From Symbiodinium microadriaticum (taxonomy: Eukaryota > Sar > Dinophyceae > Suessiales > Symbiodiniaceae): a stretch of DNA of 64,000 bases. Below, in pieces: positions 47,301 through 56,195 of the stretch; position 1 is the first letter of the stretch, and the number at the start of each line of letters is the position of its first letter. The translations under genes and the position numbers were made by a program. Under the pieces are notes generated by a model that was not told the origin of the DNA, did no database searches, and was given only the letters and a program-made list of their open reading frames with translations. The stretch covers positions 54,325-118,324 of the forward strand of contig LSRX01000054.1 in assembly GCA_001939145.1 (NCBI GenBank), given 5' to 3'.

Positions 47301-50300
47301 TGTCTGAGTCTGGGAGCCGGATGCTGTGACACGCCTCGCCGGGGACTAGCCGGATTTGTCTCCCTTCATAATCTCAATTTAAACTGTTGTCTCCGCTGTT
47401 GTCTCCGCTCTGTCTGAGTCTGGGAGCCGGATGCTGTGACACGCCTCGCCGGGGACTAGCCGGATTTGTCTCCCTTCATAATCTCAATTTAAACTGTTGT
47501 CTCCGCTGTTGTCTCCGCTCTGTCTGAGTCTGGGAGCCGGATGCTGTGACACGCCTCGCCGGGGACTAGCCGGACTTGTCTTCCTTCATAATCTCAATTT
47601 AAACTGTTGTCTCCGCTGTTGTCTCGGCTCTGTCTGAGTCTGGGAGCCGGATGCTGTGACGCGCCTCGCCGGTGGTAGCCAGCGTTGTTTCCCTTCATAA
47701 TCCCATTTTATACTGTTGTTCGTTATCTGTTCGTGTCTCATGTTTTTTTTCTGCTGTTTGATCCTGGGACGGGACTATGTGATGGGATTCGGAGGGTCTT
47801 TCACGATTGACTTGTCCCTATCTCGTCTCGTGCTTCTTGCATGGTGTCTGCATCTAAGAGATAAAGGCGGTGACGTGGCCTTCGGGGTGGGACGGTGAAA
47901 CCCCACGCACGGAAAACTTGCTTGCACACCCTACGTCCTTTGAAAGCTAAAACTTGACCCCAGGCCCTAAACCCCTAACCCTGAACTTTAACCTTAAATC
48001 CTAAGCTGTTGTCTCCGTCCTGTACAAAGTGTTGTCGTTTCGAGTTTGCTGTCTTGTTCGAAATTCACGCAACATCTTGATTGGTTTATTGCTGTTTGGG
48101 GTCTTCGCTGGTGTAATTACTTGTATCCATGGTTGTTGAGAGGACGAGCAAGCCAAACAAAGCCTTCTTGGGCGATCTTTGCCTCTGTTGTGTGCTGCTG
48201 TCCGCCGTGGCATAGGCAAAAATTGCCTTGTTGTCGCGAGTGCAACGGCCCATTCCCTCCGCACCAGTCGAGGGCGCCAACGGCGCGCGGGCAGAGGGGG
48301 CAACCTCTCTGCCCCTAACCCTGCCGAAAGAAAGAGAGAGAGAGAGAGAGACGGTTGCCTTTCAATGAGTCGGCAACGGGGGGGAGGAGATACAACCTTG
48401 AGTACAGCCGAGCCCTTCATCACACTGAGTGGTGGGGGGATTCACTCAGGCAATGTCAGACACCTGTGGACTGCGGGTGCACGCTTGGTTGGGCGGACGT
48501 ACCCAGCTCTCCCCACCTGGTAGAGAGAGAGATAGAGGGAGAGCGTGTTAGTTTCTTGTTGTTCGGGGCCTTTTCCCTTGTTGGTGTATGCTTTGAGAAC
48601 GATTGGCGAAAATAGCCTTATGGCGCATGAGCGCTTCACAATTCCCTCTGCAGCAGGCGTGGGCGCCGACGAGTGCGTGGGTGGGGGAACTTGCCCCTCC
48701 CATAAACCTGACGAAAGAAAGAGAGAGAGACAGAGAGAGCTTGACTGTGTGGAACAAGAGAGAGAGAGAGAGAGCCCCTAGCTCTGTCGAAAGAAGAGAG
48801 AGAGAAAGAGAGAAACCCCCCACCAGGAAAATTCGTTCCGCGCAAGGAACCGCGGCTGCGCGCTCGCGTGCGGGGGGATGGGCCCGGACCGCCCTGAACC
48901 CCAGTGCCGGTAGAGAGAGAGAGAGAGATTTTGGCTCAAGTCGACCCGCCGCTCTCCTTTGGGGGGCGCCTGAGGCCGGCCCTGTGGGATAGCTGGCTGT
49001 ACCCAACTTTCCCACTGGGTGGACGTGCCCCGGGCGGGGGGAGGCTTGAGGCCATCCGCCGTTGCTATTCTGCTCCAGTGGCCTGACAGGGGGGAGCCTT
49101 GTGAGCCATCGACCTGACGGTAAAGTCCGTGACATCTTCGCCCTTGCACGCGACCTGGCAACTGCAAGATCTACTCCTTCAGCGTGCCTTCAGAGGAGGG
49201 GACAAAGTTCCACGACCCGCAGGCCCTTTCTCTCCTCAAGACAGTGCACCAGGTCTGGGGGGGGGGAGACCATCACCTCAACGGTCGTGATATTGGGTAA
49301 CGGCCGCGACATAGTGAAGATCATGGTGGGGGAATGCAAGCTCTGCAGATACGCAGAAGGGACAGGGACATGCACGGTAGGGATGCGAAAGATACATGAT
49401 CGGACAGACCCGGCATGCAGGGAGCATGGGGTGACACCGGCAGCCACCAACCCGCCACGAGCTCGAACCAGAACTCCACCAAGCGAGAGGGGACGAGAAG
49501 CAGCAGCCAGCCCACAACGCACAACTCTGAGCCGGGGGAGCAGCTCGAACAGACCGCTGGGCGAGATGACTGGGTTTTCGGACGAGAAAAGGCGTTGTGC
49601 TACTTTATGAGCCCGACCTGCTGGATGCTTGGATAGGGAGAAGAATCGTCAAGTTGGAAGGGGGAACCTTCACCGACATGGAGTCGGGGAAGACCCTCAA
49701 CAAGCAGGAGGGGAAGTCGTCCAAGGCGTACCTCAAGCACCATAAATCTCGCAATGAGGAGGCACGTTTGGCGGACAAGCATAGCCGACAAGTACCTACC
49801 CTTGCAAGCCGACAAGACCCGCGCGTACATTGCGCGCTTTCCCGCGCAGGTAAAAAATTGCTGCCCAAGGCGAGAAAGATCCGGAACAAACTTCGACGAG
49901 AAGGGGGACCAGCCTCTACAGTACAACAAGAGCCTCCACCGAAAGGGGACAGGAGGGACAGTTCGCGACCTACAAGTGGAGACTGCGACAGAACACTGGT
50001 GCCAGCAGCGGAAGCAGCTCAAAGTGAGGCAGTGTGTGCGAGAACAGTGAGCAGGGGGAGTGATCAGTCCTCTGAACCCCGTGGGAGAATATAATGGCAC
50101 CTTCCGTGAATGCTGACACCCCGCCAGACTGGGGAGGAGACAGCCAGACGGATGAAGACACACCACAAAACAGCTGGCCATGGGGGGAACAAGGACGTCC
50201 CTCCGATCTTGGACGAAGTGATGGCATCCTGGGACAGCGACCAAGCCTGCCTGTGGGGGAACCACCGCAGCCACCTCGTACCCGTGACGAAAGCGGGGGA

Positions 50301-50979
50301 GTTCGCCTTACTCCTAGCCGCATGTGGCAAGAGATCCGTGCAGTGCAGCACCACATGGAGCAAGCCCGACAACGATGTCGGGGGGACAGTGACAAAGGAG
50401 GTTTCTTCGTGCACGCAGTCAACCATGGCGAACCTGGAAAAAAGATCTGAGCGCCGTCTGAGGGGGAATCTGAGACCTAGGTGTGAACTTTTTTTAGGCT
50501 TGTTAGCCACCCTCCGTTCAAACTGTACAACGGGCCGCAGTGCCCCCAATCCTCGCTTCTTTTTAGCTCACCTGGTAGCTCAACTTGTTCGGCCGACAAA
50601 CTATTTGAGGGAACAAGCAACGAGACCCAATTAAGCTCTGCTCCTTTCAGTGACAAACCAGATCCTGCTCATATGTAGTGGGGGGAAGCCTGCATGTTTT
50701 TTCTCGCTGCCCCGACCTGGCATCCTACAGCTGACACTTGGGCCCCCGCCTTAGCATCCATCTTCCCTGATATTTGCACTGGTTATCGTTTTCATCGTCA
50801 GCCGGGGGAGTGTCTTTACATCGAAGGCCATACATTGTAAAGTCGGCTAGGGGGGACCCTTTCCGTGTATAGCCGAGCCCTTTGTGGCAAGATCCACAGG
50901 GGGAACCAAGCCTGCCAAGGACCGCAGGATCGTTCGCGTGCGGGGGGCGGGGTCGGACCACCTCGTCCCTCATACCTGG

Positions 50980-51013
<34 letters not shown>

Positions 51014-54000
51014 GAGGGAGAGAGGGGAAGCTCACCGCCCTGTGCTCCCCACCTGGTAGACAGAGAGAGAGAGAGAGATGGGGTTTCTTATTAGGTCGTT
51101 GTGTGATCCTTGTAGAAAAAGCCGGAGCCCTGGCCCAACAGTCGGTGCACAGTCTATGCCGCGGGACGGGGGGTACTTAGTTTGTACTGTTCTTTACCCC
51201 TTATTGTCCTTGTGATCCCCGGACATAAGCTGTGAGGCTGATGTAGGTGTCCCCAAGTCGCGCTGTACACATCGGGGGACCCCGACTGTCGTTGTTCTTA
51301 ACTTTTCAACATAAATACAAACAGGGGGCCCGATGTGAAAGCCTTTTCACGCCTCCTCAAAGCCCCATAACACATGGGGCCTAACAGCCGGGGGGCTAAA
51401 CAGCTCCCCAAGCCCTGGCGAAGAAGAAAGAGAGAGAGAGAGAGAGAACTAGTCTGGCGCTGAGCTTGTTCCTGTGGTTTCCTTCCGGACCACTTTGATG
51501 CCATTCCCACTCCGTACTTCGTGGATTTGAATTCGGGGGAGAGGGGGAAGCCAAATTCAATTTCGATCCAGCCGTGTATATACCCACGGCAGCTCCTTCG
51601 ACACAGTGAGGGGGATTGCATGTTTTTCTTCCTCCTCCCCCAGGCTGGCGAGGGTTTAAAGGGGGGGAATGTCATTCACGTTTGTTGCTTGATCGTACGC
51701 CTTCTTCGGTCAAATGTCGAAGAAGGGAGTCAGACACCCGGTGGACTGCGGGTGCGCGCTCGCGCGCAGGGCACAGGGGGGACCGCCCTGTGTCCTTTTC
51801 CCCGTCGAGAGAGAGAGAGAGAGAGAGGCGAGGGGGAGCGCTCTGCTGCTTTCCCTTTGTCTGTGTTGAAGAAGAGAGTGAGCCTTGGGGAAGAAGAGAG
51901 AGAGGGCTGGGGGGTCTGCCCCCAACTCTAACAAAGAGAGGCCCAGCAGCTTTGCGGGCGCTGCGGTGCTGCCCCCGGGCTGGAACAGACCATCGGCGTG
52001 AATATGCGGTTTGTGTGCAAGGTTTCGACTGGCTGCTGCCGGTCAGCCCACACCAGCCCGGTGCTTCAGATCGCGTGCATTCCGTGTGCACAGCACGCGG
52101 GGCCCTGCTCGTCATGTCATGGAAATGAGCACTAGACTCACACTTACTTGGAGCAGAAGCTGGTGCCCGTCAACTCATGCAAGGCCAATGACTGACGGTT
52201 GCGCCTATCCAGTATTCTCTGTCCGGCGCTCAGTTTTGTCCTCAAGTACTTTGGGCCTGACCATGTCCCGCAGTTTTCGGGCCAACGAGTGCACCGGCAC
52301 GAGTTGGTAGACTTGGTTGGCCGGTGTGAACATGCTTGCAGCTGCTGCAGTGCTTGTTGTCAGTTGCATATCGCTGAGGACTACGAGGCTGAGCTCAGCG
52401 ATGTGTGAAGCATGTGGCTCTGGTGCAATAGCCCACGAAAATCGTGGCTTATCTGCCAAAGAAGCAGACATAGGCGAGCGGACCGCAGGCACAGGCTGAG
52501 AGACTGCAAACGGAGCCGCATGGTCACCGGCAGTGTGGTGACGACAATTGACGGCCTGTGCATCGTTTTGTCGTCTGACTTGGTCATGCTATTTTTGTCA
52601 GTGCTCCTCCGCATATCAGATGGGTAGCCCACGAGTGAGGTCATTCCTTGCCGTCGTGCATTGTTGCTGAAGGCTTCTGTTCGCAACCATGTGGAATCAA
52701 CAGGCAGCTGCGTGACGACCTGATGACGCTGCTCATCGCTGGACATGAGACTCGACACGATTCAGTGGATGCCTCTCCTGGTTTGAGATATTTGGAGATG
52801 AGGCCTGAGGTGCAGGTTCTTCAACAGCTTTTGCCATGGAGTGTCTTATAGCATTGTTTCGAGCGCTGCTTGCAAGTCCCAAACTACTTTGCCAGGAAAC
52901 CACTGCAGCCATGCTTACATGGGCAGGGCGCAAAGATTGCAGGGTACGTGCTGCGTTGGGCAGCCTGGACCGATTGGAAGATGTGAGCCGCTGGCAGAAG
53001 TCGCATTTCCATCCCTGCTTCATCTGATCCTTCCTGCCAGCCGTTGTGCTTTTGCGGATTGCTGCTGTCGGAGAGAGATTTGTGCTGAGACACTCTATGA
53101 GCTCGAGAAGCCGGAGAGCGCCGTCTTTCTGCGTGAAGTGCAGGAGGAGGCCGTGCAACGCATGTCTTGGTCCCCCAAGATCCAGGAGTTGAACCTGACG
53201 TGTATTCTAACCATCTGTCATCAGTTCGATCGTGATCAAACCTGAATTGAAAGTCGTCGACGCAAACAAATCGCAACAGGCATCGGTTCTGTTCTGGTAG
53301 CCAATGATTCAAAGCGCACGCAACGTCTCCCGCACATGAAGCAGATTTCAGGCCGGCAATGTAAAGCTTCAGATCACGGGCCCGGGACGGAGTGGTCTGC
53401 CATGAAATCTGACCCCTGCGTCAATGCTTATTTCGGTGCGGGGATCTGCTCCTCGTTTGCTTACTTTTCGGACAGAATGTGTCGAGCCGGTTTACTTACA
53501 TAGATGTAAGCGCTTTGCCGCTCCGTGACACAGATCGACACCGTCCTGGAGGGACGAAGCCCAACTTTCGAGGAGTCCCTTTCGCAGTGTAGTGCATGCG
53601 CCTTGAGCTTTTCAACCTTCTGGGTTGTCGATACCCCGGTTTCCCACTAGTCACTAGTCACTACGAGGAGCTGACGCAGTTGCCAGCGCTGCGTGCATGT
53701 CTCCTCGAGGCTTTGAGGCCTCGAGCTGAGCAGTTTTGAATCTGACCGCATTGGTTGTTGACAGCTTGGCATCTCGCAGCAAGGCTGTATCCGGAACCTC
53801 CTTTGCTAATCCGCCGATGCATCGCCGGAGACGACGTGGCTGTGGGCTTGAGCCCTACGTTGCCTACAGCAGGCTCCAGGTGCCGTAGATGGCGCCAGCT
53901 CCCACTCTCTTCCTTCCTATCCGAGGCCCCCTTTGCCATGATGTGGAATCCGAGACGGTGTCGTTTTTGCCTGGCCAGGTTCGGCAGGGTCATGCTCGCA

Positions 54001-56163
54001 GCTTCTCAAAATCGATGTTCTCCAAAGATGCGGAAGAACACGCTAATGCGGATGCTTCCCCGGTCACTGTTCGCTGAGGGCGTAGATACTTGTCCCGTGT
54101 CTTTCGGGATACTTGGCCGCATGGTCAACAGAGAAAAAGTGCATCAACGCCAACACCAAACAACCAACCAAAAAACAAACACACACACACACACACACAT
54201 ACACACACACTCTCTTTCTCCCTCCATGTGCGCGCACACACACACACATTGAGAACACAGAGGAGGGAAAAGTTGGGGATGCCAAGAGGGCGGTATTTTC
54301 CGTGGAGTGGAGGAAACCAGGGAGAGGACAGGAGGACACGGAGAAGTGAAGACCACGTGTTCATGCCGCCGCGGAACTTTCAGAAAACTGAAGTTGCGAG
54401 GGTACTTGCGGGCTCGAGTTCCGTCAGACTTTGTATTTGTCTCAGAGTGGAGATGTTCAGAAATATTGCCCCAACCGGCGAAGACTGCACTTCATTGCCG
54501 TGCTACAGAAAAAATGCTTCCTAAATTCTGCAGCGATGATTGAAGCTGAAGTTGAATTTGTCTGCAGCTAGCCAATACAACTTACATGCAGTGGCTTTTG
54601 CATCAGGAGTTGCCGAACCAGAGCCGGAATCAGATTGCGCTGCTTGAAATGCCAACGAATGGAATTGGACCTTGTCTGGCTCACCCAAACTGAGGCTATC
54701 CAAGCCAAGACAGCATGTCTGTCCTTCATGGCCTGCAAGACTCCGTTGAAGTGGCAGCACCACACTCCAGAAGCCGCAACATGTTTGTGAGTTTGTGCGC
54801 TGATTTCACATAAAGCCTCGACATCGCAGCAGAGCTTTCCGCATACGACCGGCTCGGCGTCGCTCCTCTTTTCTACCCTTCGTGGGGCCTGAAATCACGG
54901 AGGCCGAGCGCCTCGAAGCGCCAAATGCCATGACTCGAAATGCGCAAGAACTTCACACTGCCATCGATGCGGCGGATCAGGATGTGTTGTGGACAAGGCA
55001 TGCTGAGGCACGGACAAAATCCGACAGAGCAAGATGCCATCAGCTTACACTCACCTCCTTGCGGTGGGTAGGGGCTGGGAACAGATGGAACAGGCTGCAA
55101 GGACAGCATACAGGCAGTCGTTGCTTTTCGAGCCTCTGTCACAGGATATCTTCATCTCCACATGGTCTCTTCAGCGCTCGGAGACTCTGTGGGGCGAGGC
55201 CGAATTGAATATGCTGGTAAGCAGCATGCACGTTTGCAGAGACCGACCAGGATGCAAGCAGTTTCAACCCACACAGGTGGAAGGACTGCTTTTGTAGTTG
55301 TTTGTTGTTCTTTGCCCGTTGGTTGCAGGGCAACCTAGAACTGGAGCATATATATATATACATACTCCGTATGTCTTGGGCAGCATCTGATTGCAGGAGA
55401 AGCTCAACGGCAATGGCCTTTGGCAGGGATACTCACCTGAGAAGGCCAGGTTCTTCATGAAAGGTGGCTCTGCCACCAGTATCTTATCAAGTTAATCGGG
55501 AGCCGCGCTTTGTTGAGATGCTGTTTAGGAGTTAAAGATAATGTCCAGCAGCGATGTATTCCCTGTGCGAGTCCACCAACTACCCAGACGAGAGGGCCCA
55601 CTTGCTCAGACTACGCTCAGTGTGGAATGCGGCTTCCAACGATGATGTGTTGACTGCAGGAATGCAGGCTCATGGCCAGTTGCGCAGCCTAGGCCACCGA
55701 CTACGCCTTCTTGCCTTTTGGTGCCGGTTCGCTGCAGACCTAGCTTGAGTAAGCCCAAGGGTTCGTTTCTCAAGTCCTTGCGACCGAGGCGGAAATGTGT
55801 GGGTGACAACTTTGCGCTCCTGGAAGCAGAGGTGCGCACGAGAGTGCATTTCTGACGCCGGTGCTGGAAGGAGCTGCAAGGATACATCCGGGTGCGCAGA
55901 ATGAATCTTGTTAGCAGGCTGTGCTGGTTGCCCTCTTGCAGCGCTTCGAGTTCAAGGTGCGCAAATCTTGAGGGATGTTGGACAAAGCCATACCTGGCTA
56001 TTGCTATCTATGTTTTCGCGAGAGTCACAGAAAAAGCTCGCTGCCAAGCCGATCCAGCCGTCCAGGCAGTGAAGACGAGTACTACTCTTGCTCCCCCTAG
56101 TGCTGTTGCTGCTACTGCTACCAGTACTGCATTTGCTACTGCTACTGCTACGCCTACGGCTAC

Positions 56164-56195
<32 letters not shown>

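Larger units (their letters stand above)
48241..51945. repeat. Field of hairpin plus GA-tract modules around coding-like DNA
   Basis: At least eight modules share one plan: a GC-rich part (GCGCGCTCGCGTGC type), a G-run facing a C-run that can pair, then CC(T/C)GGTA or CCTGNCGAAAGAA, then (GA)n. GA tracts lie at 48328, 48521, 48713, 48791, 48911, 50982, 51059, 51418 and 51807. The clearest hairpin is GGGCAGAG facing CTCTGCCC at 48289-48315. GTCAGACACC...GTGGACTGCGGGTGC at 48455-48480 recurs at 51729-51755. Modules crowd 48.2-48.95 kb and 50.9-51.95 kb and leave a coding-like core between. Class of element unknown. Confidence 0.7.

Noticed and set aside
45683..47720. CRISPR-like look of regular repeats
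   Set aside because: Units are contiguous 110-bp tandem copies with no unique spacers, in a eukaryotic genome.
48001..49167. Minus-strand ORFs rich in Leu-Ser-Leu-Ser
   Set aside because: They are translations of the GA/CT tracts in the module field, not proteins.
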